A stretch of DNA of 64,000 nucleotides from Plasmopara viticola. Taxonomy: Eukaryota; Oomycota; Peronosporomycetes; Peronosporales; Peronosporaceae. The DNA lies in contig MBPM02000079.1 in assembly GCA_001695595.3 (NCBI GenBank), positions 1 to 64,000 on the forward strand, given 5' to 3'. Positions 15,506 through 27,577 of this stretch are shown in pieces. The position numbers and the translations under genes were made by a program. The notes under the pieces were generated by a model that was not told the DNA's origin, searched no databases, and saw nothing but the letters and a program-made list of their open reading frames with translations. Numbering within the stretch: the first letter of the stretch is position 1; each line of letters begins with the position of its first letter.

Positions 15506-16145
15506 CCCTGCCTTTTCTTTCGACTTCAACTTCGACTTCAAATTTCAAGTTTGATTTTTAAGTATGATTTTCAAGTTTGATCTTCGAGTTGGTTGTCAAG
15601 TATGAATTCCAAATATGAATTTTAATATGAATTTATGCTATGAATTTCAACTATATATTTCAACGATGAATATCAACTTTGAATTTTCAACTATGAATTT
15701 CAACTATGAATTTCATCTGTGAAATATCTACTATGGATTTCTACTATCAATTTCAACTATTAATTTCAACTACGATTTTCAACTATAAATTACTACTATA
15801 ATTTTCAACTTTCAACTTTTGACTTGCAAATCCGATTTCGATTCTGGAACAATCTCGAACATTCTAGAACATCATGTGCGACACTCAAATGATTGGACGA
15901 CAACGATTATACTTGCGTGCCTGCCACAATCGGACTACATAAGTTCACTTAGCTTTAATTAGCATACTTCTCTTTTTTTCAGTCTACTGAAGAAGCCACT
16001 GCGAAACGGTCATTGCACTTTTATATAAACGCACCCGTTAAGACACTTTAAACTTTTTTTCGTTTTCGACTTCCAGTCTGGACTTCCAGTCTGGACTTTC
16101 AACTAAAACCTAAACCCTAAATTCTAAACCCCCTAAACCCCAGCC
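15506..16145 (+). mobile_element. Decayed pLTR and telomeric remnant of unit 4
   Basis: Follows the unit 4 RT as the pLTR does in unit 1. It contains a degenerate array of about 13-bp AATTTCAACTATG-like units (15540-15820), a hammerhead-like motif (15982-16044) and ends in a degenerate telomeric tract (16107-16145, CTAAACCCTAAATTCTAAACC). Confidence 0.75.
15982..16044 (+). ncRNA. Degenerate hammerhead-like motif of unit 4
   Basis: Core CTGAAGA (15987-15993) and GAAA (16003-16006); stem II GC/GC with CACT loop and the same extra A; stem III ACGG/CCGT (16006-16009 with 16035-16038); stem I GTCT/AGAC (15982-15985 with 16041-16044) with an A-A mismatch next to the core. Stem sequences differ from units 1 and 2 but still pair, giving a third covarying example. 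Confidence 0.65.
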
Positions 16146-19100
16146 AGACACGTTCGCCACTTCGAGTAAATGAGCACAAATTATTTAAGACACTCAAGTC
16201 AGAAACCACGTTACACTCGCTCAAAACCATAAGTAACCTCTTATGCAACTGATGCAAATGTAGAAGCACGCACTTGACAAGTTCAAATTGTGGCTTATAA
16301 TCTGTTGGACATCTTCCATGCTGATTTTTGCCTACAGAAGCAAAATGGTGTGCGAAAATAAAGTCTGCATACGTATTTTTCTCATTAGTACAAGAGATTG
16401 CATCTCTTACAGAGAAGTCTGGAAGAAAAAAAAAATCTAGAAACTCGTCCTTTTTGTCGGCACATTGAAAATGTAATTTGTTCTGATTATAGTCATAATC
16501 GCTGCAACGTTATCATGTTAGTCATATCTTCACTCTCGATCGGAGGTAAATGCAACTCGTTCACCGTACATTGCGTAAGGCATCTTCGTCCTTGAAGATT
16601 TTGCTTTAAACATAACAGCTGAATACTAGAGTTGGACAAATCTTCCTGTTTGAAAAATTATCAGGAGAACCTGATTCGAGCAATTCGTATTGAATTTAGT
16701 CTCAAGTTGAGAAATTCTTTCTGAAGCACATATAGCACCTAGTACACAGGCAGTTTACTCGATTTCAGCAAACGCATGGAGCACGTATTGCCCAGACGGA
16801 AACCTTCTAGTTAGGCATTAACCGGTTGATACAGTTCATAGCACCGACCAGTGTGCTCATCTGCTTTAAGCGGCGCAAAGGCATTTTGGAGAAAAACCTC
16901 ATATGGGTGTTATCAAATTGAACATACTTGAAGAAGAGCAAATCTTCCAGCATCCTTCTACGGTAGCTGTGCATGTGTTTTAGCACCGCATCAAATCCTG
17001 CTCAAAGAAAACTACTTAACGTCTAAAGGTGGCACAAGACGTCGGTGACTTGCACTCTGTCTGCAGTTAGTTTTCAATTCAACAAATTACGTTGCCTTGC
17101 AAAAGATCAATAAATGACCTTTTCATTTGATTGAACTTCTCACCATGTCAATACAGACAGTTTATATTAATCAAACCGTGTATCGATGTAATAGCACTAA
17201 AATTATTAGTAGCATTGCTGATTATCGAGCTAACCGGTCCCTTTTGGTCTTTGTCTCCTTGTAACCGATGTGGTTTCTCACAAACTGTCAGAATCAAAAT
17301 CCCATCAATCGAATTAACTTACATATTTTTATTTGCACATCATCACACCTCTGCGCTTGTTACAAAAGATTGCTCCCTCCGGACCCTACCACCTATTTTG
17401 CGACCTTCACCATATGAGCAACAAGCTTACCATTGACAATAGCTTTTAAGTCCCCGGTAATTCGTCAAGGGTGCTATCCATCCGAACGGGTTGAAATGAA
17501 ATATTCGTGGCCTCTTCTGACAGTGACTATAACGAGGTGGGAGTGATGATTCGAGACGTGATATGATATCTAAATGACTTTATATGAAGTAAATCGAGTA
17601 CCAAATATTGATGTTAAAGCCTTTCTGCATTGACCAAAACGCTGATGTGTGAGATGTACAGGCAAGCGTGTAGTATTGCGCGAGGTTTAAAAATTCAAGA
17701 AGCGTTTCAGATCAATCGTTGTGACTCGCGATACCTCTCTTCTTTAATTGTTTGAACGTGGAGGCGTTCATGGAACATGGGCAAAGGAGAACGGTAATTC
17801 AGTGTTCCAACTGAGTGAATCTTTAAGAGCCTTTTTTCATCGAACCGCCGATTGACGAGTGTATCAAATCTTCTATGGCACAGGCGTGGTATTTGTTGTC
17901 GACACAGACACATAGGCTGATTTTGTTGTGTAGACAATTCTTCGTAACGAGGTTGCGTGAACCTTGCGTTTTACTTTGAATAATGGTCTTGTATAGCATG
18001 AATCATATAGTGTCCTGACCGCCAAAACGAAGGCAGTACTTGTACGAAAAAGTTACATTAAAGCGATACAAGATCCAACGATTACTGCTAGGGGCATAAT
18101 ATTAGGAAATCATGCTACATATTAGTGGTCGTAAATGTATTGCACGGCATTATATTAATAAATCCATATAAGTTCAATTTTACACTTTGATACGCAAAAG
18201 TTACACTGAGTCTCAAATTTAGACATGAAGATATCTACCTGCAACTCACACTTGTTATAAGAATGGATTGAAGGTCTTAACCTGAAACAGTCACCACCTT
18301 CTGTCAGTAACCTGACGACGCGCCGATGTCCATATTCGGTCTCGAAGGTAGAGACCATCAGTCGACCAGCGATGCCGGGCTTATTTTCGCAAAAAAAAGT
18401 TTTGGCAGCACTATGAAAGTCAATAAGACGGTAAATTATTCAGTCCAAAACGGCTTTTGGCTACAAATCAATTTGCTTAAGTATTTTTTCAGCAGCTTTC
18501 GCAATACGCTCGATTATTGTGATAAATCTCACCAAGCGAGAATTTTGACCTACTATGTCCTTAGAATAAGAGACAGTAATTATCGGGGCAAATTCGGCCA
18601 CAGGAGAAAGATTATCGATATATGATCCACCGGCCTCCATATAGTGCACTTAATCTGATTAAGATCGAATTCTGATAGATTATAACTTGATAATCCGGTC
18701 CATCGAAGTTGGATATTGTATGCTCGAGTGTCAATGTAAATATGCACATTAAACTCTACGTGCTGAGACTGACTCCTCAAATGACAAATACAACAGCATA
18801 CTAACACTTTAGCTTTTCTGGTGATACATTTCGTGCACCCACAGCTGTATTCTTAAGGATAAAGAACTCTACTGATCAAGTCTGCTTCTGTTCAGTTGTG
18901 GTTGCTGTAGCTGGCTGTAGCTAAATCTAATACGCTGAAGCTTTTAAACTTACTTGTTTTTTGTGGTCGTGCAGCTTTTCCATGACGAGTGTGTCGTGTT
19001 CGAGGGATATACGTTGGCGTTGTCGCTCGTGATTTTGCAGATATATCGTCGTACGAAGCCTCTCATCGATTTGATAGGCTGGCATCTCGTCGGCTTCTGG

Positions 19101-20989
19101 ATAGGATAGATGCAACGACCAAATTACTGCCAATTTATAGTAGTCTCAAAATGGGTAGACACTCGTAGTGCAGTGTTTTTAAGTCTAAAATGATTCTATA
19201 ATAGCTGGCAAATGACGCAAAATGGTCCCACACTAATAGGTACAGGCCGCGAGCCTTTATCAATATAATTGCGATAAAACACATGAAATTTTGCGTAGAA
19301 GAAGCATGCAGGAAGATGAACAATCTTCCGGGTTATGCTTCCTAATTTTCTAGTTTTAAAATTGCGGTCGTTCGCACGCGCTATTTTTTGAACCTTAGAT
19401 GGCTAACAATCGTGATCCTATCATTGCAATCGAGTGAATTCGTCACCTCGATCAAGGCAAGGACTTTTCTCGTTTAGACACATCAAAAGTCTTATTTATA
19501 GCCGCATAAATACCAATAGGGCGCCTGTTGTACAGCAGGATTAGTCATAAGTGAGAAGCTTCTTATCATTCGAAGACAACTCGATAACATAGGAGACTAA
19601 TGCTATGAAACTACTCGTTACATATTCTGCGCCAAGCTTTAAATCACAATAAATGAAGAGAAAATATTCATTTCTCGTCAAAATATAGAGAAGCAAGTAA
19701 TACCCATCACTCAAACGACTCTATTACAGAATGTAAGCTCAGCTTAAATATGGCAAACATTCTGCAAGAAAACTGTCGGTGGGCCCAGTGCTTAGAACAG
19801 TATCTAAGTCAACACCCAAACAATCGGGTGCAGCTCTCAAAATAGACTTTTTTCGATAGTGGGCGCAATTTCACTTGCTAGTGACTTTATTTTTATAGAC
19901 GCACAGCGTATTTGGCTGATTTGCGTAGCCTGCTTTGCTCCGTTAAGTAGTCTTCGAGAATCCCTGTTTCGCAAGAGCTCAGCATTGTCATACTCTAAAT
20001 ATATTGAAACGGCCAGAGGTGATCTAGGGCGCTTTCAACTCCATCCGTTGCTCCAAGACGTCGAGTCATTTTCTGATATGGCGGGCTTTCATTAAGGCGT
20101 TGCTTTGGTGAGAAGATGTAGCACGTCTCGATTATTCGGTCCAAAAATCCAGCTCGTCCTTTCTCACATTAGATTCGTTTTTTTTTCTGCAGAAAGGCTG
20201 TCTTCGAAGTTTATAAACAGCATTATATCTCTTTTCTAGTAACGTTTCAGTCATTAAATTTCACCGGTTCCAAAAATTACCTGTCAGCCTAAAAAATCTA
20301 CTAAGGCTAAACTATGGCGGTAATAAATAGTACGTTGCATAGAGAAAGCGTGCAGAAAGATATACGATCATTTTGTAAGCGTATCTACTGCCTGCAAGGG
20401 AACGAAGTGTGCAATGAACTGCACTTATGATTTTGTCTATTAAATGTAATATTTATAATAAAATCTATTACGACTCTTTACAAGCAGCTAAATACACCGC
20501 CCTTAACTCGACAAAAATTCAATCCCTTTCAGACATCTTTTCGAAATGCCTTCAAGAAATCCATTCTAAATGCTGGTGTTTACCCTTCTTAGGACAAGAT
20601 TCAGTGTTGTTAAGATATCTTTGTAGAAGCAAATCATCTATTAGCATAATGGATTGGCTTTCTATAATGACTTGATAAATTTTCTCACTTGGAGCTGAGT
20701 TACACCGAAAAGAGAGAATCAAAGTAACCATATATTCTTAGACTTTAATGCCGATTTAAAAAGTATAGTAATTAAACAGACAGAGAAGAAAACCCGGAAT
20801 AAACAGACCGACCCCACAATAGGATGCTTTGGTGCCTGTAAGGTAAAATCGTCTTTGTGCCTAATCTTCGCCATGGGCAAATCTAAAAGTGGTTGAGTCT
20901 ATAAGTCAGTCCAACACAAACGTGCAAGGCACACAAAAAGTCATTGGTGTTTTTTATGATAAAAAAGGCGACAGGTGTCTCTTACCAAT
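16146..20989. other. Gene-free subtelomeric DNA
   Basis: About 4.8 kb with only short, unconserved-looking open frames on both strands. I recognise no gene, RNA gene or intact repeat. Base composition is like the rest of the non-coding region. Confidence 0.6.
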
Positions 20990-21045
20990 GTTTTCTACAC
21001 GAAGCCACCGACCCTGAAATGAAACTGTGGACGCTCAGTTGAAAA
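20990..21045 (+). pseudogene. Short PLE RT C-terminal fragment
   Basis: CTACACGAAGCCACCG followed by CCTGAAATGAAACTGTG matches the unit 4 stretch at about 15374-15410 (reads Y-T-K-P-P-T-L-K). It is only about 45 bp and isolated, so it is an old scrap or a chance-preserved piece. Confidence 0.5.
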
Positions 21046-21280
21046 AAAACGGAAAAGTCTTGCAAGCCGTTGTTATCCACTTGCGCAATTCAAAACAGGG
21101 GCAAAAGTGTAGAATCGAGAACGAAAAATGAAGAGAATGGATGCAAGGTCTCACAATCTGTCACAGCTAATGTCAAAAATACCGAGAGAAGCCAATGCCG
21201 GTGTTTCCGGTGTTTACTGTGAAGTCTTTGTTGCAGCGAAAAACGTGCGACTATTTCCTCGCTTTTGGAAAGCGAAAAAA

Positions 21281-21408
21281 AAGTTGAGCTCGTAATGTCA
21301 AAGCTGTAATAAATGATGCATTTATAAAGGCTAAGCCCCGTCGAAATAAAAGTTGAGCTCGTAATGCCATAGCTGTAATAAATGATGCAGTTGTAAAGGC
21401 TAAGCCCC
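21281..21408. repeat. Two direct repeats of about 59 bp, period 69 bp
   Basis: Units 21281-21339 and 21350-21408 both run from AAGTTGAGCTCGTAATG to GGCTAAGCCCC with a few substitutions. A 127-codon open frame on the minus strand across them is a by-product of the repeat. Confidence 0.8.
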
Positions 21409-23325
21409 AGCGCAGCTACCGCCAGCCCACGGACTCGTGCGTGTGCGTCCTCCGTGAGGTGAATGCTCCGCAATTACTTATTTTCTAAGAAAATGATAAA
21501 AATGATTAACGTCTCCAAGCGGTGCATTATTCGCAATGACTCTTTTTCACTTCAAGTACTCGTTGGTCAATGTGCTTATTAAACAGCACAGACGTTTTGG
21601 CCAAATCAGTGGCTACCAACGTCGAGGTTTCGACTTCTGGGCTCATTCCCAGAAGCATAGCTTAACTGTTATAAGCCGCGAATAAGGACACTTTCTTGCC
21701 ATTCTTCATAGCAAGTAAGTTCTATTACACCACCAATCCAACTTAAGATGAATCTACTGGAAATCCCCCATAGTATAGCGGACCGTTTACTTAGTTTAAA
21801 CGATGCAGTTTAAGATAGAAAGGGCGTATATGTGGCCTTCGTCCAGTGGTTCGCAAGAAAGTTCGTTTTCAACTGGTAAAATGTTAGAAGAAGTCGCGGA
21901 CACTTCGTTAAGCACTTTCCTGGCTCTTTGCTAGCTAATGTTGCGAACAGGCCTTAAGCTAAGAACAATATTGTCAAACGGCTTTATAGCCCACGAGCAT
22001 ATTCTAAAGGATTAGACTTGTCGTTGAAGTCATCGGCCATGGAAAAGGTATCACATGTGAAGACAGGGAAACCCTTGACAACTTTCAGGGTTCATGGTCC
22101 ATCCTTAATAATGATGCCGTCGCTGGATCGACGGCCGTGCGTCATAGCGGGAGATGGTTAGAGAATTGCGCTAGAAAGTTTCATTTTATCGTACTGAGCT
22201 GCAGGCTTGGCCCGTCGCTTAAACTTGGTACACAGCTCTTCAGGTTTAATTTAATACGATGGTTGGCTATGGGTAATGTATACCGCCGTATGGCTAACCG
22301 ACATTCCATATGTGCACACTCGAGCGCGATAGACACACTTTAAAATGTTGGTGAAGGTGTGATAGGCTCCGCACGAAGCTTAAACACCTTGAAGCTGTAT
22401 CATCTCTCATGACATCTCATATAAAAGGCACGTTGTCATAGAAAAGTCGATGTTATGCACCGATCCAATTCTTCTTAGCATCATGAAAAGTTCGATAAAA
22501 TCAATTTCACCTTTTTTGTACCGTACAGAATATTTCTTCTTTTAATTATCCAGAATTTTCTTCTCTTTGCTTGTCTTAGGAATATGCAATTAAATCCCAC
22601 GACACAGCTTCGACACCTCGCGCTAAGCTGCGTGACGATGGAATATACTGTAAATCATGAGCTAATGGCCGAAGAAATTAAACTGTTCATCAAAAAATCC
22701 TCGAGGATCCGAAGTCTCCCTGGAGACCTCTTGGGTCAACATCGAGGTACATACACACGAGCGCAAATGGGTTCTTGCTTCTTATGAAGAACGATCCGGG
22801 ATCAGATTTCCCCAGAGCTTAGTGCATCGTAAAGCAGAGGTGGTACCACTAGCGCTGTAAGATTTTTGGGAGGTGGTGCGGCAATATACTAATCAAATGT
22901 ACCTCTCTACAAAATTGGTGGAGCCGTTCGACCGTCATCGGCAAGATTGTTTAAAGAGTGCTATTTCTCAAATCAAATTAGCGGAAACTTCGTACGTATC
23001 TCACACACGTTCAGGTATGGCTATTTCAGCGCTCAGAACATCAATTTTGATCGTCTGGCTTGGCATTCTGCAGATGTTAAACAATTGAGGTGAGCTGTTT
23101 TGAGCCACCACTCCGTCTTTGCGCACGGATGTAATAAAATTGGTTTAAAGTTTCACCCAGTCCCAGGATAGGCTTTCTACATTAAGTTTAAAGCTTACCC
23201 TTTAAGTTTACTCACTCTCATTTTCGACAACATTGTCGCTGGCTAAAGGCCCATTTAACCGCCTTCGTAAACGAGGGTGCTCGTCGATGCAAATGTAGTA
23301 CTCCTCATCTCTTTTTTAACCGCAG
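21409..23325. other. Gene-free DNA
   Basis: No recognisable gene. Small open frames at 22584-22787 and 22873-23088 show no motif I can name; given the transposon remains just downstream they may be decayed polyprotein sequence, but I cannot show that. Confidence 0.5.
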
Positions 23326-23745
23326 ATGAAAGTGTCTGTGAGCAACCAGGTAGAAGTGGACGTTAAGAACGCGTTCCTCGTCGTGGTACTTCTGTAAATG
23401 CCTTCAGAGCCTACTTTGTCAAGGCGGCTCTTCGGCGGACAATCTTATTATGACAAACATATTGGGCCTAGGTGCGGAATTTAGTGAGGATGTACCCCAG
23501 GGTACGAAAGCAACCTTTTTCGTAATTGTCCTTATCATTTGTTGTCGAGGTCGACTAGCAGCCTTCTTTGCTGCCTATTCAGATATAGCTATGACCACGC
23601 TAAGTTAACAGACACGAAGTGGTGGGTAGCTCCAACGAGGTAAATCCGTGTCTAATTGAGGGGATGTAAGTGGCCGTTAGATGGCGTCAAGCTTTTACTG
23701 TTAAAGCTGGTTTTAAACAAAGTAAACCCACCAAACAATGTTGAT
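23326..23745 (+). pseudogene. Decayed Ty1/copia-like reverse transcriptase fragment
   Basis: About 23349-23385 reads QVEVDVKNAFL, close to the copia RT motif VDVKNAFL, followed after a stop by MPSEP, like the M-Q-P-E-G block. Near 23702 the stretch AGFKQSKPT resembles the copia GFKQSKADP motif. The spacing between the two is about twice normal and the frames are broken, so this is a relic at best. Confidence 0.5.
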
Positions 23746-24009
23746 TTCTAGTGCCTATACAAAGATCTATTCAATAAGCTTTGGTCCACAGACATCTCTG
23801 CCTTTGTGCGATCAACAAGATGGTGATCATGCGCCTGGCGTTTCGTCCGTCAGGACTGCGAATAGCTATAATGTTGGCAGGACATTTCCGTCAATTAGGC
23901 TTAAACTACAAAATGCTAAAGACAATAAAAATAACCAGCAATGAAAATCTCATCTTCCGTCAAGACGTCCAAGTTCACAATAAATCCTAAGCTTGAAGAC
24001 TCGCTCTGG

Positions 24010-24345
24010 GATGCTCTCTTAAGAAATATCGCCGACTGGCTAGGCCATTGTCTTTTCTTTTTAAATGGGATATAAAAAGCGCTTAAAGAAGGGATTGAAA
24101 AGCCCGTACAGGCGTTGGATCTGACCTTACCAAATCTAAACGACTTTTCAGCACTCGATATGACACGTCAGATTTTGTCATTGGCATAATTTTGCAGCAG
24201 GAAGACGCCAAGCGATGAGACAGGGTGATGGTGCTCGAATTCCATTCTGTTGAAACGAGCTAAGATGTTCATGATAAAGAGATAGCTGAATTAATGATAC
24301 TTTTCGTCAACGTAGGAAATTATGCCGTCCATGATCGGTACTGAT
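24010..24345 (+). pseudogene. Decayed Ty3/gypsy RT-RNase H fragment
   Basis: Reads YRRLARPLSFLFKWD (compare YYRRFI...ARPL of gypsy elements), then RYDTSDFVIGIILQQEDAKR (24156-24215; the TDASDFAIGAVL-Q-ED RNase H start), then VLEFHSVETS and DVHDKEIAELM (the YPVHDKELLA motif), with a stop between. Order and spacing fit the gypsy RT/RNase H junction. No LTRs or other domains were found nearby. Confidence 0.7.
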
Positions 24346-27300
24346 CAAACGGTTGCCCTACCCCTTGTATATTTGTCCAAGTACCTCTTCTTCTTTGCGA
24401 TAGATAAGTTAGAGAAGAAGTACACACTAGGAAAAAGAATGATATCGCTTTTACGTTTACCACCTGAATGGACTATGAGCACACTCATGCGACCTTGTCG
24501 GTATAATTTTTATTCTTTGGCGCGTATGCTCAAAATGACATATGCGTAGCTTTGTCTAAGTCTTTCAAAATGTTGAGATCAAAGATTCGAACGGACGGCG
24601 CGATTGAACGGTCAATTCTCGACGGAAGCTAGGCTGTTGTATTACGACACTAAGCAACTCGAACTCCACGTGAATTGTTATCTCGTGATGGGAACTTATA
24701 GTGTTTGTCTACGTCTATTGGACACGCGTTACATTGCTTGATAGCCATTTCGGCCAAGAGATTACGTATAAATGGTACAGCCTCTTCAATGGCTGCCCGA
24801 ATTGTATAAGTGATGCTGCACATTTGTGTGCTCATTCATATTCTTATCGAATTGAGCCGCACTATTGCTGCTGACATTAGACTGCTGGATGCCCGAGTTT
24901 TTTCAATGCTTAAGGTTGATGAGACTTGACTGGTAATAAAAAGGCCGGTTATAGTCCATAGGGCAAATTTTGCGTTCGTTTTGTCAAAGAGATCTATATT
25001 TTGTCGACCGATGAAGCAAAGTCGTGTATAGTAAAGCTGTATCGGCGGTGTCTAGAAAAGTGATATTTCTTGAGCTTGTCGTTTGACAACATGGACTCAC
25101 AGAGCCAATTACTTCATCCTGAGGCTCCGCTCTGCGGTCTTCTTTGACAGAGTACTTACAATGTAGGCTAGACAGTTCACAGCGGGTCATTCTGACCGAT
25201 AGCCAGTAGATAGCGTTATGCTACACAGTGTGCGCGTGATTATGTCAAGGCGTCAAAGTAGCATTCTTCCTCTCGCTCTTTTTGCATTGAGTAATGCCAT
25301 TACTGCCTCAGCAAGCAATACGTGGATGTGTTTGACAATCCTTACCTTTCGCTAGCGCCACCATATTGCTCTTTTAAACAATGGATTTGCTGAGATCAGC
25401 CTTTCCACAATGTTTAAAGCAAATCGAAGTTTTGTGTCTCAAAACACGTACGAGATAGAATGTATAAAAATCAAGACATTAGAAAATATTTTATCCAAAA
25501 TGTAACAATTAATATGTTATGTTTTTTTATTTGAAGAATTAGTATTTCAAATGCTACATTCCATACTCTAAATCCAGTAGCTGAACTGGAATTCGTCGAG
25601 CTTCATCAAACCATTTAAAGTCACACCTACCCAAACGCTTCGGAAAAGGTTGGGGTGACGCCCTCCTTCCAAGCGCGGGGGCTAAATGCTCGCGCTTCGG
25701 GCAGGTGCTCTCGGGCATCTGCAGGTCTCTAACGAGTCTCACCCTCGACGCGACGGTCTCCAGCACCGGGCGCCACCTGGGCTCTTACCAAGTCAGAGCT
25801 AAACAAAATAATAGAAGACCCTCACGACCTCGGTGCTGGCTGCACTGCCCGCCGAACGAGACCCGACGTATGCGGACACCATTTTATGCCGTGGACTAGC
25901 CAGACTGAGCTTAGCACGTGCATAACTTGGCAACGCGATAACGTAATACAATACAATACCTAACCAAACTAAGCATATGTGCTTGCATATTCTTAAAGGG
26001 TGCGAGAAAATTCGATGTCCGAAGCTCAATCTACATTATATATGACTTGGGACAGGTGAGGACAGTTGCGACACATCCAACCAATAAGTCTAAATCTGAT
26101 TTGAGCCACGAAGGGCCACAACATTTGTCTTAAAGGGCTCGAGGCGTAGAACTTTGTCGTGGAGCAAGGCGGCTGTGCTCTTAAAGCTCGACAAGTGGCC
26201 AGACTTGAGATGTCAAAGCTGTGCAGCTCAGAGAATGTCTAGGCAGCAACAAGTCGAGGCCGGCAGCAAAACTGTTCGAAATTACTTCATTTTGCCGGCA
26301 AAATGCCTACCGCTAGCGGCATCAAAGCAAAGTGCACTTAGCACACCGAATGCTGGAACATACACTCCTTAAAACGTATTGTATAGAACATATTTGCGCG
26401 ACGGTGTTGAAAGGGTGAACAGTACATTGTCACTCTTGAAATCTTGTGAGTGTGGGGCTCACATATGCAAGACTGCCCCGAGATCGTAGACGCCTTCGAT
26501 AATGTTTATCATGAGGTCAGTAGAGATTGCTGCAAAGGCAAGGGTTTTTGAGGATGGTTTTGCAGACAATAAATTTCTGGACAAAAGTCCACTGGCATTC
26601 AACGACAAATATAGCCGAGCAAGTATGTGCCAAAAGTCCTGCTCTATTTGTACATTAATCTTGCTGGAGCTGTCGGGACGTTTAATCAGCGAATGCACCT
26701 AGCACTTGAAATTCTTTAATCGTCCTCGGTAAATGCATACGGCTAGCAGTACTGGCAATATAAGTCTAGCTCTTTCGAGCTAATCAATGAGCTCGGTATT
26801 CCACATAGGATAATATAGCAACCTGACACTTAGAGCTGCAATTTTCACGCAGAGTATCCATAGCGGGCAAAACTTGGCTTTATAGACACCCGTAGTATTT
26901 TCTTGGGCGATGGCAGCCGGCTCGTCATGCAATAAATTGTGGACCACTCACTAAGCACGCAATGTGCGACGCTCGTGTGAGGCGTGGTGTATGTAAGGTA
27001 CTATTTAAGGAACTCATTGGTCGAATAAGCGCGTCAGCAATGCACGATTTATTACGGCGCGAAAGTCAGTGAAATATGTATGTGCAATTTGGGTGATGCG
27101 GCAGTACATGTATTGTGGAAATTGCGTGATTACTTAATTTAGTGGGAAAATTCAGTGGCTAATTTTTGAAACTACCATAAAACACAGCAGAATGTGAACT
27201 GAAGGAAAATAAGCTGACGTGGAACGTACTACTACACCATTACGTGGATGACCGGCTAGGCTATACGGGTTTAAGCATGTTATTCATTGCAATTCCACTG

Positions 27301-27577
27301 TCTTAGCAATTCAAGTGTTGCTAGTGCCTGCCTATATTGCGATAAAAGTTCGAAGTACACGTTCATGTAGAGAGAAGCGTCTGCGAAGTGTGAACCTGAC
27401 AGATCTGAAGATGCAAATTACTGGCGCTGACGAAACACACATCAAGTAGAAAAGCTGCTTATGAATGCCAACATTTAGGTGAGTAAATAAGCTGTGCTTG
27501 CACTTTAAAATTGAGGCTACTACTGACCATCAAAGTATAATTAGGCTGCCGTGATTCTCACTATCAATCGCTCATCA
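24346..27577. other. Gene-free DNA with one GC-rich block
   Basis: No gene recognised. A block at about 25620-25930 is clearly more GC-rich than its flanks and could be a fragment of a transferred or transposed sequence (for instance an LTR); I see no terminal repeats to prove it. Confidence 0.5.

Noticed and set aside
1..16145. Plant origin suggested by TTTAGGG repeats
   Set aside because: The repeat type is shared with oomycetes and others; compact genes, tiny introns and the overall gene set fit an oomycete better, though this is not proof.
21090..21473. 127-codon minus-strand open frame
   Set aside because: It is produced by the 59-bp direct repeats and has no recognisable protein motif.
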